A stretch of DNA of 64,000 bases from JAAELZ01 sp965223465 (GTDB lineage: Bacteria > Pseudomonadota > Gammaproteobacteria > Arenicellales > Poriferihabitantaceae). The stretch spans positions 2,046,001-2,110,000 of the forward strand of contig OZ245025.1 of the NCBI GenBank assembly GCA_965223465.1, written 5' to 3'. The notes beneath the pieces were generated by a model. The model had not been told where the DNA came from. It worked only from the letters and a program-made list of their open reading frames with translations, and ran no database searches. The first letter of the stretch is position 1, and the number at the start of each line of letters is the position of its first letter. The translations under genes were made by a program, and so were the position numbers. Positions 24,689 to 34,118 of the stretch are shown here, piece by piece.

Positions 24689-25708
24689 TCATAAAGTCCG
24701 ATGCGGCAAGCTTTCGGTTCTGCCCGCGGGAGTGATCACCACATAATCGAGCTTGCGCTGTAGTTCTTTGATATCGCTGGCGCCGCCGTATGTTAGTCCG
24801 CTTCGTAAGCCCCCAATAATATCGGCAATAATATGCGCTTCGTCTTCGCGATAAGGCACTTCTGTCGCCACGCCTTCGGCGGTTTTCCACTCGGCCATCC
24901 CGCCGTGATAATCATCCTGCACTTCGCTACTGGCCATGCCGCGATACACTTTGTATTGCGATTCGTTACCGGCATCATCGGCTTTGGTATGCACCTTACC
25001 TGGGGTTGGGCGGGTGCCTGCTAACATGCTGCCTATCATGATATAATCCGCACCAAACGCCAGCGCCTTGACCAGATCACCCGGGGCGCGCATGCCGCCA
25101 TCGGCCACAATAGAGCGATCTACTTTGGCGCATTCTCGAATCGCGGTGAGATTGGGCACCCCAAAACCGGTTTTGATGCGCGTCGTACATACCGAGCCGC
25201 CACCAATACCCACTTTAATAATATCCGCGTGGCATGAAGCCAGGTAATCCGCACCCGCGTAAGTCGCCACATTACCCGCCATCAAGCAGGCCTCTTTACC
25301 CAACATTTTGCGTACTTGTTTTAAGGTGCGCCCGACGTACTTGGCATGGGCATGCGCCACGTCTATACAAAACAAATCAGCACCTGCATCACGTAAGGCT
25401 TCAGCGCGTTCTAAATCAGCCTTGCCACAGCCGATTGAAACAAAGGTGCGATGCTTACAGGCCTGCCACATCTTGACATTATCTTCGATGGACATAAAAC
25501 GATGCATTACCCCAATACCACCGGCTGCCCCCATAAAATCGGCCATCGCCACTTCGGTAATGGTATCCATATTAGAACTCATCAGTGGCAATTCCAGCTC
25601 CAGCTTACCCGAGCGATCCAACATATTGAGCGTCACCACCTTACGCGATTCGAAATGGTTATACGCAGGGACTAATAGGACATCGTCAAATGTGATGGCG
25701 TTATGCAT
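24689..25708 (-). CDS. guaC: GMP reductase/IMP dehydrogenase family enzyme without CBS domains
   Basis: 339 residues forming one TIM barrel with no CBS insertion, the size of GuaC. Key motifs: ITFDDVLLVPAY, LPLMSSNMDTITE, GGIGVMHRF, the catalytic loop GGGSVCTTRIKTGFGVPN and DGGMRAPGDLVKALAFGA. GMP reductases convert GMP to IMP with NADPH. The loop GGGS differs from the common GPGS, so the exact subgroup is uncertain. It stands alone, divergent from the 25961-27170 pair. Confidence 0.75.
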   Translation of the reverse strand: MHNAITFDDVLLVPAYNHFESRKVVTLNMLDRSGKLELELPLMSSNMDTITEVAMADFMGAAGGIGVMHRFMSIEDNVKMWQACKHRTFVSIGCGKADLERAEALRDAGADLFCIDVAHAHAKYVGRTLKQVRKMLGKEACLMAGNVATYAGADYLASCHADIIKVGIGGGSVCTTRIKTGFGVPNLTAIRECAKVDRSIVADGGMRAPGDLVKALAFGADYIMIGSMLAGTRPTPGKVHTKADDAGNESQYKVYRGMASSEVQDDYHGGMAEWKTAEGVATEVPYREDEAHIIADIIGGLRSGLTYGGASDIKELQRKLDYVVITPAGRTESLPHRTL

Positions 25709-25960
25709 AATGTAGCTGGTCTTTATTGTGGATTTTGCTTTTAGTCCTGAAGATACCAGAATTAAGTCTCAAATATCGGCCAAGGTTTGAAGACCAGCTA
25801 AATATGCAGCGCCTACCTCGGCTTTTATGGCGCTCAATCACGCGACTTATGCAGACGCAACTATACGCTTACACACTTGGCTGCTATAGTCCAACATTCG
25901 TCCGATATGCAGCAATTCAGACAATGAAATGCCCATAAACTTACTCGACATACCGATCAC

Positions 25961-26320
25961 ATGCGCGCCAACATAAACCCCGAGTTAGCTGTTGGCCTGC
26001 GCTGCAATGATCGAGATATCGGCCTACACGCGCAGGCTTCGCCCAATGAAATATATTTCAATCTAGGCATGGATCGCGTGCATTATGTGCCGCAGCAAAA
26101 CGCTTTATATTTTGCCCAATCCAGCCATTTTCCAATCGATGAAACTATCGCCGCTGTTTACCGAGGTTTAGACCAGCAACCACAGATTGAGCAGCTATAT
26201 CTGGACATCCACGGCTATTACAAGGGCGCGCAGAGAATCATTATGCAAGACGAGGTAGCCAATGCGGTGCTGATCGCACTACGATTAAAGGGAATCATTA
26301 TCAGTATGGCAAGCGACTAG
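25961..26320 (+). CDS. Hypothetical protein preceding the DUF364 gene
   Basis: 119 residues, soluble, no motif recognised. Its TAG stop is one base from the ATG of the DUF4213/DUF364 gene, indicating an operon and supporting it as a real gene. The ribosome-binding site is weak. A function linked to its neighbour is inferred only. Confidence 0.5.
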   Translation: MRANINPELAVGLRCNDRDIGLHAQASPNEIYFNLGMDRVHYVPQQNALYFAQSSHFPIDETIAAVYRGLDQQPQIEQLYLDIHGYYKGAQRIIMQDEVANAVLIALRLKGIIISMASD

Positions 26321-26321
26321 C

Positions 26322-27170
26322 ATGAGTATCGCACAAGCCACCATAGAGTTAGCCAAAACAGTTCAGCACGCCATTACCATCCCCCCTGTTCGTCGAATCT
26401 ATCTTCCTCAAACTAACGTCAGTGAGGAATTTCGCGATGAATTCGGCCTGATATTTCTGCAAGATGGTACCGCTGCCCCTTTTTATACCAGCCTGCCCGG
26501 CACCCTGGACGCATTACAAACCAAATTCGGCGATGGCAATACCGTAAAATACAATACGCTTGATCTTATTGGGCGTTTCACTGATGAAAGCTTAGCGAAT
26601 AAATCGATTGCGCTGGGCGCATTTAATGCCATGAGTCAACATGTCATGAAGCGCACCGGACTACTCCCTCAATCCGTCGCGCATATACCCAAAAATATAG
26701 GCTCTGGCAAGCCACAAAAAGGCGAGCAAATTGGCATGGTCGGCTATTTTTGCCCACTGATTGATAAGCTGCTGGCGCAAGGCGTGCGGGTTTTAGTGAT
26801 TGAGCAACTACCGGAAAGAGTAGAACCACGCGATGGACTGAGCTTAAGCGAAAACGTGGCTGATTTGGCCCAATGTAGAATTGTATTATGTACCGCCGCC
26901 AGCTTAATTAACGATTCTATCGATGAAATCTTAAGTCATTGCTCTACCGCGCAAAATTTCAGCATTATCGGGCCAAGCGGTAGCGGCTTACCCGATGTAT
27001 TATTCGAAAAAGGCATCGATTCGGTGGGCGGGGTGTATTTCCCTGATGCTCAACGGCTTAGCGACAAGCTGGATCAACAAGACGCCTGGGGGGACGCAGG
27101 CGAGAAATATCAGCTGACCCTGGATAGCTACCCGGGGGTTGAATGCTTGCTAAATAAGCTAACCAAATAA
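26322..27170 (+). CDS. DUF4213/DUF364 putative metal-chelation protein
   Basis: 282 residues. The N-terminal part fits DUF4213; the C-terminal part has the DUF364 pattern IGMVGYFCPLIDKLLAQG, then VLCTAASLINDSIDEIL and IIGPSGSGLPDVLFEKG. The family has been suggested to bind heavy metals through a Rossmann-like fold, without proof of function. It lies about 4 kb from the tungsten-enzyme operon, but no direct link can be shown. Confidence 0.75.
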   Translation: MSIAQATIELAKTVQHAITIPPVRRIYLPQTNVSEEFRDEFGLIFLQDGTAAPFYTSLPGTLDALQTKFGDGNTVKYNTLDLIGRFTDESLANKSIALGAFNAMSQHVMKRTGLLPQSVAHIPKNIGSGKPQKGEQIGMVGYFCPLIDKLLAQGVRVLVIEQLPERVEPRDGLSLSENVADLAQCRIVLCTAASLINDSIDEILSHCSTAQNFSIIGPSGSGLPDVLFEKGIDSVGGVYFPDAQRLSDKLDQQDAWGDAGEKYQLTLDSYPGVECLLNKLTK

Positions 27171-27192
27171 TATTTCTTTGGTCTGATAGAAA

Positions 27193-28254
27193 ATGCCAGA
27201 TTCGTTTTCATGGTTTATTGACGTCATCAACACCAACCGTGTCTCTGGGTGGTGTTTTAACAACGAGGCCCCACACACTCCCTGCGATATGTCGTTTTTT
27301 GTGGATGACCATAAAATCGGGTCAACCATAGCGGATGCTTATCGAGAAGACCTCAAAAACCTTAAATTTCATCCCACCGGAATTTGCGGTTTCGAATATA
27401 TCATTCCGGCCCAAAATAATGTGCTGGATTATACTAACTTTCGTATCCATGCTAATGCGGCGGCTGAACCTCTCAAAGAGATATCAACCACGCAAATCCC
27501 TGACGTACTGCGCGGCGAGCTGCCTAAGGTTTTCTTTATGCATATTCCCAAGACGGCGGGCACTTCGTTTAACACCCTCGCCAATACGATCTACCCCCAG
27601 GATGAAGCGGTTGTACACTTGGAATCTATCGATCCGAAAACGTATCCTGCTCTGCAAACTGAAAAACACTATTTAGCAGGTCACCTACCCTTAAGAAAAA
27701 TTAAGGCACATTTTGATTTATCACGATTTGATCTGTATACCATTGTTCGAGAACCCTACGCCCATTTGCATTCGCATCTTAAATGGGTGAGACGAATCGG
27801 ACAAAACCCGAATGCAGATTTTTTCGCAAGCCACTCTGCCGAAACGCAGCAACTATCACTTTTATTGAATAAACTCGATTTCTCCAAACACCAAAATGTG
27901 CAAGCGCTACTGGATGGCATCTGCGGTGATCTGATTACCTTATTTGATAACCATCAAACTCGCTACTTTCTCGACTACAAACGCAAGAAAGTGACCACAC
28001 CAGATAGACAAATAGCACAAGCGGAATTGCAACGATTCAAATCTATCGGGCTAACCGAGCAATACCAGCAGTTTGTCGCGCGTTTTTGTCATACTTATGG
28101 CGTCAGTTTCGCGGGCCAGGCGGAAAAGCTAAACCAGTCCGAAAGCCCACCATTATTTGATTATCGTGACTCACTCACTCAATCTATCCTGTACCCACTA
28201 GTGGAACATGATTTGGTTTTATACCAGCGCCTGTCTGGAGACTGGTCAGAATAA
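27193..28254 (+). CDS. Sulfotransferase-family protein with an N-terminal beta-sandwich domain
   Basis: 353 residues. Residues 1-95 look like the small domain often fused to bacterial glycosyl- and sulfotransferases (RVSGWCFNNEAP ... ADAYREDL ... GICGFEYIIP). From residue 115 comes KVFFMHIPKTAGTSFN, the 5'-phosphosulfate loop of the PAPS-dependent heparan-sulfate 2-O-sulfotransferase-like group, and TIVREPYAHLHSHLKW, the 3'-phosphate region. No signal peptide or membrane segment, so it acts in the cytoplasm. The acceptor is probably a glycan or lipid head group; it is 22 bp after the DUF364 gene. Confidence 0.75.
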   Translation: MPDSFSWFIDVINTNRVSGWCFNNEAPHTPCDMSFFVDDHKIGSTIADAYREDLKNLKFHPTGICGFEYIIPAQNNVLDYTNFRIHANAAAEPLKEISTTQIPDVLRGELPKVFFMHIPKTAGTSFNTLANTIYPQDEAVVHLESIDPKTYPALQTEKHYLAGHLPLRKIKAHFDLSRFDLYTIVREPYAHLHSHLKWVRRIGQNPNADFFASHSAETQQLSLLLNKLDFSKHQNVQALLDGICGDLITLFDNHQTRYFLDYKRKKVTTPDRQIAQAELQRFKSIGLTEQYQQFVARFCHTYGVSFAGQAEKLNQSESPPLFDYRDSLTQSILYPLVEHDLVLYQRLSGDWSE

Positions 28255-28416
28255 TCAACGCGCCTCTGCCCAGCATGTTTCTAAGCTGAGACAATACGCG
28301 CAATCGAGAAGGTACACAAATGAGGCAAATTGGCAAACCGGTTTGATTTGCCAATTAGAACGAATGTTTTTAAGTCGTCATGGTCAAACAACAAATATAA
28401 AAAGTAAAATAAGCAG

Positions 28417-29229
28417 ATGACAGGACTTGAACCGTATTTGCGTATGGGTACATTTTTCGGCGTGCTTTTAATCATGATGGCGTGGGAGTGGTTACGCCCA
28501 CGTCGAGCTGACCAAAAGCGCTTGCAACGATGGCCCTCCAATTTGGCACTGGTATTCATGAATACCTTGATTGTGCGCTTGATTCTCCCGGGTGTCACTG
28601 TTGCGACCGCGCTGTATATGTCTCACCAATCATTCGGTCTTTTTAACTGGCTCGGCTTGCCGCGGGTACTTGAGGGGTTTATCGCGGTATTAATACTCGA
28701 TGCGGCGATTTACTGGCAACATCGAATATTTCACCACATGCCGGCGATGTGGAAAATCCATCGTATGCATCATAGTGACACCGAATACGATGTCACCACG
28801 GGCGCCCGATTTCACCCTATTGAGATAATTATTTCGGTACTAATCAAGTTGGTGGTCATTTCTATCATCGGTGCCAGTGCCTGGGCGGTCATCATATTTG
28901 AAATCCTACTTAACGCTACAGCGATGTTCAATCATGCCAATATACGTCTACCCATACGCGTGGACCAAATACTGCGCACAGTAATCGTCACTCCGGATAT
29001 GCATCGCGTTCACCATTCAATTTTTCCCAATGAGCACCATCGCAACTTCGGTTTTAATTTATCCATCTGGGATCGGTTATTCGATAGCTATTGCGCACAA
29101 CCAAAGTATGGGCATACTTCCATGACAATTGGTCTCAATTATTTTAGAACCCCCCACGAAGCACGACTCGATCATATGCTGACCCAGCCATTTCGCGAGG
29201 AAGAGTCCAGCGTAAAAACACACGGCTAA
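28417..29229 (+). CDS. Fatty acid hydroxylase/sterol desaturase family membrane protein
   Basis: 270 residues with four or more membrane helices. The diiron histidine clusters of the superfamily can be read: WQHRIFHH, KIHRMHHSD, ARFHPIE, NHANIR and MHRVHHS. Members hydroxylate or cleave lipids with O2. It sits between a sulfotransferase and a sulfatase-like hydrolase on the same strand, suggesting work on a sulfated or hydroxylated lipid. This is inference from proximity. Confidence 0.85.
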   Translation: MTGLEPYLRMGTFFGVLLIMMAWEWLRPRRADQKRLQRWPSNLALVFMNTLIVRLILPGVTVATALYMSHQSFGLFNWLGLPRVLEGFIAVLILDAAIYWQHRIFHHMPAMWKIHRMHHSDTEYDVTTGARFHPIEIIISVLIKLVVISIIGASAWAVIIFEILLNATAMFNHANIRLPIRVDQILRTVIVTPDMHRVHHSIFPNEHHRNFGFNLSIWDRLFDSYCAQPKYGHTSMTIGLNYFRTPHEARLDHMLTQPFREEESSVKTHG

Positions 29230-29284
29230 AGCCTCCAAAAACAGCGGCTCATCAAAAATACCAAGCTTTACATAATTGCTGACT

Positions 29285-30805
29285 ATGAAGAAAAATATTC
29301 TTTTCATCACTGCAGATCAATGGCGCGGAGACTGCATTTCGGCACTTGGCCACCCACACGTTAAAACGCCGCATATTGATAGTTTGATCGCGGATAGTGT
29401 GGCATTTGATCATCACTACGCTAGCTGTGCGCCGTGTGCACCGGCCCGTGCGAGCCTGTTAACGGGCATGTACCTGCAAAACCACCGCGTCACGCGCAAT
29501 GGCACACCACTAGACGACCGACATACTAATCTGGCGCGTGAGCTGCGCAAGGCTGGCTATACACCCAAATTATTTGGTTACACCGATACGTCGCTCGACC
29601 CGCGTGTATATCCAAAACAGGAAGTATGTCAATATGGTTACGAAAACATGCTTCCGGGCTTTGAGGAAGGCCTGCTTTTACCCTGTGAATATCCTGAAAA
29701 ATGGCTTAGCTGGCTGCGCGAAAAAGGTTACGATTTCGAGACAGCAGAGCAAGCATTTCAACCTATGTTTGGCTCGAAAACATCCTCGACAGATGGGCAC
29801 TCTGGCCAGGCTACCGCCTACAAAGCGGAGCATTCGATCACGGCCTATCTGACGCAACACGTTATCGACTATATTAGTGAGGCAGATGGTGGCTGGTGTG
29901 TGCATCTTTCGTATATGCGTCCACACCCACCTTTTACCGCGCCTGCACCGTATAATCAGATGGTTGATCCAGAATCGCTCGAAAGTGTTAGCCCGCCCGC
30001 TAAAAGTGATGAGGAGCATCCATGGCTTGCAACAGCCAAAGGCCCCTTAGGCGATTGGCCAGAACCGTGGATGACAGAACTCTCTGAAAGTGATTCATTT
30101 GACCGGGTCGCACGTCAAATACGCGCCACTTATTTTGGTTTAGTCAACAAAGTAGATCACTACATTGGTCAGCTAATAAACCACCTTAAAAAAATCGACG
30201 AATACGAAAACACTTTAATCGTCCTCACTTCCGATCATGGTGAATTACTGGGGGATCATGGGTTATTTGGCAAGCGTGGTTATTTTAGTGAGTCCTATCA
30301 TATTCCTTTAATTATTCGTGAGCCGGATCGGGCCACCGCCACTCGTGGCTATCTGGTGTCGTCCTTTACCGAAGCAGTCGATATCATGCCCACTATTTTG
30401 AATTGGCTCGATCACCCTATTCCGCGACAATGTGATGGCCGTTCACTGCTACCCTTTTTACATAATAAGACGCCCGATAACTGGCGACAGGAAGTGCACT
30501 GGGAATACGATTTTCGTGACGTCAAATCCGACCATATTGAGCGCGCGATGGGCATCGACATGGACGATTGTCAATTAAACGTAATTCGCGATAACGATTA
30601 TATGTACGTCCATTTTACAAATAATCCCCCCCTCTTGTTTGATCTGCGTAAAGATCCTCATACCGTCCGTAACGTGATTGACCAACCGGAGTACGCAGCG
30701 ACCGCATTGGCTTATTCACAGAAATTACTCTCGTGGCGTATGCATAATGATGAACGCCTGTTAACGGCCTATGTTGTTTCTCGAGACGGTATCTATCATC
30801 GATAA
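29285..30805 (+). CDS. Sulfatase superfamily enzyme, phosphonate monoester hydrolase-like
   Basis: 506 residues from the ATG at 29285 (an in-frame TTG lies three codons upstream). The formylglycine motif is C51-A-P-A-R (CAPARASLLTG), and metal ligands appear in ITADQWRGD and LTSDHGELLGDHG. The stretch around YLQNHRVTRNGTPLDDRH and GYTDTSLDPR is closer to phosphonate monoester hydrolases than to common arylsulfatases, as far as memory allows. No signal peptide, fitting that cytoplasmic group. It hydrolyses sulfate or phosphonate/phosphodiester bonds. A formylglycine-generating enzyme is not seen nearby. Confidence 0.82.
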   Translation: MKKNILFITADQWRGDCISALGHPHVKTPHIDSLIADSVAFDHHYASCAPCAPARASLLTGMYLQNHRVTRNGTPLDDRHTNLARELRKAGYTPKLFGYTDTSLDPRVYPKQEVCQYGYENMLPGFEEGLLLPCEYPEKWLSWLREKGYDFETAEQAFQPMFGSKTSSTDGHSGQATAYKAEHSITAYLTQHVIDYISEADGGWCVHLSYMRPHPPFTAPAPYNQMVDPESLESVSPPAKSDEEHPWLATAKGPLGDWPEPWMTELSESDSFDRVARQIRATYFGLVNKVDHYIGQLINHLKKIDEYENTLIVLTSDHGELLGDHGLFGKRGYFSESYHIPLIIREPDRATATRGYLVSSFTEAVDIMPTILNWLDHPIPRQCDGRSLLPFLHNKTPDNWRQEVHWEYDFRDVKSDHIERAMGIDMDDCQLNVIRDNDYMYVHFTNNPPLLFDLRKDPHTVRNVIDQPEYAATALAYSQKLLSWRMHNDERLLTAYVVSRDGIYHR

Positions 30806-30945
30806 GCATAGAAACTAGCCGAGTTTGATCCATTTCAGAAAATTTATGACACATCTTGCCTTCCAGAAATGAGCCTTACACAGTCCTCTCAATATAGCGC
30901 TGCTTGAATTCAATCCTGCTTATGGTTACTATCATTGCATAATGA

Positions 30946-30964
30946 ATGCGGGTGATGCCCGCAT
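30946..30964 (+). other. Hairpin in the leader of the AOR operon
   Basis: ATGCGGG and CCCGCAT pair perfectly around TGATG, about 57 bp ahead of the AOR small-subunit start, in a 215-bp gap. There is no T-run. It may be a leader structure or a remnant terminator of the sulfatase gene. I see no match to a molybdenum cofactor riboswitch, whose conserved core I cannot find here. Confidence 0.4.
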
Positions 30965-31020
30965 AATAAATACAAATAGCCGACAACCGCGCACTAGCAG
31001 CAGGCAAATAGGAGGTTTAT

Positions 31021-31482
31021 ATGCACAAAGCACTGGTCATGATTCCAGAGAACTGCACCAACTGTTCTCAATGCGAAATGATGTGTTCCTACGAGCTCAC
31101 AGGTGCGTTTAATGCCCCCAAATCGCGCATCAAGATTTTCGAATTCAAGGAGCCGGATCGCAACGTCCCATTTACCTGTACCCAGTGCGAAGAAGCATGG
31201 TGCATGCGTGCTTGCCCAGTTGAAGCCATTACGGTTGATGATCGTACTGGGGCTAAAATAGTATCAGAAGAACGTTGTGTGGGCTGCAAAGTCTGCACCA
31301 TCGCTTGTCCCTTCGGCACCATTAACTATGATTTTGATAGCGGAAAAGTAACCAAATGTGATTTGTGTGGAGGCGAACCTGCGTGCGTAAAAGTATGCCC
31401 ACAGGATGCGATACATTTTGTCGATGTGGATGCCACCGGGCATCAAAAAATGCGCGATAGCGCTGCTGAATTAATAGAATAA
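31021..31482 (+). CDS. aorA: 4Fe-4S ferredoxin-like subunit of aldehyde oxidoreductase
   Basis: 153 residues with four cysteine clusters of HycB/DmsB-type polyferredoxins: CTNCSQCEMMC, CTQCEEAWCMRAC, CVGCKVCTIAC and CDLCGGEPACVKVC. It would carry electrons between the tungsten enzyme and the FAD reductase encoded downstream, as in AOR of Aromatoleum. Strong ribosome-binding site (AGGAGG). It leads the operon, 24 bp before aorB. Confidence 0.85.
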   Translation: MHKALVMIPENCTNCSQCEMMCSYELTGAFNAPKSRIKIFEFKEPDRNVPFTCTQCEEAWCMRACPVEAITVDDRTGAKIVSEERCVGCKVCTIACPFGTINYDFDSGKVTKCDLCGGEPACVKVCPQDAIHFVDVDATGHQKMRDSAAELIE

Positions 31483-31506
31483 AACTTTAACTAAGAGGAG
31501 TAAATT

Positions 31507-33354
31507 ATGAGCTGGACTAAAAAAATATTACGCGTTAATCTGACGAATGGTAGCTGTGAAAGCGAACCGTTAAATATGGATTGGGCAAAACAATATCTTG
31601 GCCAACGCGGCCTTGCCACCAAATATATTGTTGAAGAAACCGATCCCCAGGTCGATCCGTTGTCACCTGAAAATAAAATGATCTTCGCCACCGGCCCCTT
31701 AACCGGTACCGCTGCCCCGACCAGTGGGCGTTGGTCAGTGGTATGCAAGGGCCCCTTAACCGGCGCGATCGCTTGCTCTAATTCGGGTGGGTTTTTTGGC
31801 GCGGAAATGAAAAACGCAGGCTGGGACATGATCATCTTTGAAGGTGCAGCCAGTAGCCCGGTCTATCTGCACATCCAGAACGATCAAGCCGAGTTGAAAG
31901 ACGCCAGTCATTTGTGGGGTAAAACGGTATGGGAAGCAGAAGAGGCCTTGATTGAGGCCAGTGGCGATAAAGACTCCAGGGTCGCTTCGATCGGTCCCGC
32001 AGGAGAAAATGGCTCAATGTTCGCGGCTGTGGTCAATGATAAAGATCGTGCGGCTGGACGCTCTGGCGTTGGTGCGGTCATGGGTTCTAAGAATTTAAAA
32101 GCGGTATTGGTGCGCGGCACTGTGGGCGTTAGTGTTGATGATCCCATGGCGTTTATGCAAGCTTGCAACGCCTCGAATACCATCCTCAAGGAAAATGCTG
32201 TCACTGGAGAAGGCCTACCCACCTACGGCACGCAGGTACTTATGAACGTGGTCAACGGCATCGGTGCCATGCCCACCCGTAACGCAAGAGACGTGGAATT
32301 TGAAGGCGCCGAGAACATCTCGGGTGAAGCGATGCACGAAAAACGCGAAAGCGATGGTGAGGCCAATCTGGTTTCCAATCACGCGTGTTTCGGCTGCCCT
32401 ATTTCTTGCGCACGCCGCTCTAAAATGGATCCAAATAATCCGCTGATCGCTGATCAGGAAAAATACCAGGTCACCAGTGGTGGGCTGGAATATGAAGCCG
32501 CTTGGTCATTAGGTTCAGCAACGGGCGTAGATGATCTGGAAGCACTTACCTACTGCAACTTTTTGTGCAACGATTATGGTATGGATCCGATCAGTCTGGG
32601 CTCAACCATCGCTGCGGCGATGGAGCTGTATGAAACCGGTGCCATCTCTGATGCGGAGACGGGTGGCGTCGCGCTCAAATTTGGTAACACCGACGCCCTG
32701 GTTAAAATGGTCGAGGCGACGGGCAAAGGCGAAGGCTTTGGCAATGAAATTGCCATGGGCTCCAAGCGGTTGTGTGAAAAATTTGGGCAACCCGATCTTT
32801 CCATGGCAGTTAAGGGTCAGGAATTCCCAGCCTACGATCCACGTGGTATTCAGGGCATGGGTTTAACCTATGCGACGTCCAACCGGGGTGGTTGCCATCT
32901 CCGTAGCTATACGGTTTCTTCTGAAGTTCTGGGTATTCCAGAAAAAACTGACCCGCTGGTGACAGACGGTAAGGCCGGCTTGGTCAAAGCCTTTCAGGAT
33001 GTGACCGCTGCGGTAGATTCCAGTGGTACCTGCATTTTTACCACTTTCGCACTTAGTATGGATGATATCGCCCCAGAGGTCGATGCCGCCTGCGAGGGAG
33101 ATTGGTCGGTAGATAACCTGATGGAAGTGGGCGAACGCATCTGGAATATGGAGCGTAAATATAACATCGCCGCGGGTTTTACTGGCGCAGACGATACGCT
33201 ACCAAAACGTCTATTGAAAGACGCAGCCAAAAGTGGAGCAGCAGAAGGCCTGACCGCTGGTTTGGATAAAATGCTACCTGAATACTACGAGTTACGTGGT
33301 TGGAATCAGGACGGCATACCGAGCGCGGAAACCGAGCAACGCCTGGGTGTATAA
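31507..33354 (+). CDS. aorB: Tungsten-dependent aldehyde:ferredoxin oxidoreductase
   Basis: 615 residues, full length. The N-terminal AOR domain (NGSCESEPL ... GQRGLATKYI; TGPLTGTAAPTSGRW) is followed by the Fe-S ligands C294-x2-C297-x3-C301 (CFGCPISC). A fourth cysteine lies further on, near GGCHLRSY or CIFTTF. The enzyme oxidises aldehydes to acids using a bis-pyranopterin tungsten cofactor. The adjacent MoaD-like gene and the nearby tungstate transporter support tungsten. The aldehyde substrate is unknown. RBS AGAGGAG. Confidence 0.9.
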   Translation: MSWTKKILRVNLTNGSCESEPLNMDWAKQYLGQRGLATKYIVEETDPQVDPLSPENKMIFATGPLTGTAAPTSGRWSVVCKGPLTGAIACSNSGGFFGAEMKNAGWDMIIFEGAASSPVYLHIQNDQAELKDASHLWGKTVWEAEEALIEASGDKDSRVASIGPAGENGSMFAAVVNDKDRAAGRSGVGAVMGSKNLKAVLVRGTVGVSVDDPMAFMQACNASNTILKENAVTGEGLPTYGTQVLMNVVNGIGAMPTRNARDVEFEGAENISGEAMHEKRESDGEANLVSNHACFGCPISCARRSKMDPNNPLIADQEKYQVTSGGLEYEAAWSLGSATGVDDLEALTYCNFLCNDYGMDPISLGSTIAAAMELYETGAISDAETGGVALKFGNTDALVKMVEATGKGEGFGNEIAMGSKRLCEKFGQPDLSMAVKGQEFPAYDPRGIQGMGLTYATSNRGGCHLRSYTVSSEVLGIPEKTDPLVTDGKAGLVKAFQDVTAAVDSSGTCIFTTFALSMDDIAPEVDAACEGDWSVDNLMEVGERIWNMERKYNIAAGFTGADDTLPKRLLKDAAKSGAAEGLTAGLDKMLPEYYELRGWNQDGIPSAETEQRLGV

Positions 33355-33371
33355 AACTATCCATATTAAAT

Positions 33372-33397
33372 TGCGCGGCGCCGAAAGGTGCCGCGCA
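33372..33397 (+). terminator. Stem-loop after aorB, possible partial terminator
   Basis: An 11-bp stem (TGCGCGGCGCC with GGTGCCGCGCA, one G-T pair) is closed by a GAAA tetraloop and followed only by TTT. It is strong enough to stop or stabilise transcripts, but the T-run is short, so readthrough into the LysE and FAD-reductase genes is plausible. Confidence 0.55.
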
Positions 33398-33420
33398 TTT
33401 GGTAAAAAGTAGGCGCGCGA

Positions 33421-34056
33421 ATGAGTATTGAACACCTGCTGATGTACTGTGTAGTTTCATTTTTCTACATCATCAGCCCTGGGCCCGCTATATTTCTTGC
33501 TATTTCTAACGGCATGACAGCAGATATCAAAGCGGTTACGATGTCTTCGCTAGGCAATATTTGCGGATTGTTGGTACTTTCCGTCATCTCAATATTAGGC
33601 CTTGGTGCACTAATTATTGCTTCATCCACCTTTTTTTTCGTGGTAAAGCTCCTGGGTGCCGCGTATTTAATCTATTTAGGCATCAAGCATTGGCGTGACC
33701 AAAAGTCTTCGATTTCTAACCCTAGTTTGCAACTGAAATCGCATCGCCGCCTATTTTCTTACTTTCGAGAAGGGTTTTTCCTGGCGGTCACTAACCCTAA
33801 AGCAATCGTGTTTTTTACTGCCTTATTTCCACAGTTTTTAAATCTTGAGTCCGCTATAGTCCCGCAATTTATTGTCATGACGACGCTGTTTATGGCTATT
33901 TCTTTTGGCTCTTTGTTTAGTTACGGCTACGTTTCCCGAGCGGCAAAACATTTATTAGCAGACGAACATCGAATGAGCTGGTTTCATCGAATTGCAGGGG
34001 GCTTATTTATCACAATGGGCATAGGCTTGTTGCGACTGGAAAATAACCAGGGATAA
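33421..34056 (+). CDS. LysE/RhtB family exporter
   Basis: 211 residues with six hydrophobic helices. It shows the family pattern: FFYIISPGPAIFLAISNG near the N-terminus, KLLGAAYLIYLGIKHWR in the middle, and REGFFLAVTNPKAIVFFTALFPQF. Members export amino acids or other small solutes from the cytoplasm. It interrupts the otherwise standard AOR gene order between the tungsten subunit and the FAD reductase; whether it serves that pathway is unknown. Confidence 0.85.
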   Translation: MSIEHLLMYCVVSFFYIISPGPAIFLAISNGMTADIKAVTMSSLGNICGLLVLSVISILGLGALIIASSTFFFVVKLLGAAYLIYLGIKHWRDQKSSISNPSLQLKSHRRLFSYFREGFFLAVTNPKAIVFFTALFPQFLNLESAIVPQFIVMTTLFMAISFGSLFSYGYVSRAAKHLLADEHRMSWFHRIAGGLFITMGIGLLRLENNQG

Positions 34057-34118
34057 GTTTTGATTTCCCAACAATGAGAACCTACTGAATCAACGATTAG
34101 AAAGTTAGTTTACTTTAA

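Noticed and set aside
25726..25938. Plus-strand 70-residue frame between guaC and the hypothetical gene
   Set aside because: Composition and lack of a start signal suggest a divergent promoter region, not a gene.
30806..31020. Molybdenum/tungsten cofactor riboswitch ahead of the AOR operon
   Set aside because: Only one small hairpin is visible; the conserved multi-stem core was not found.
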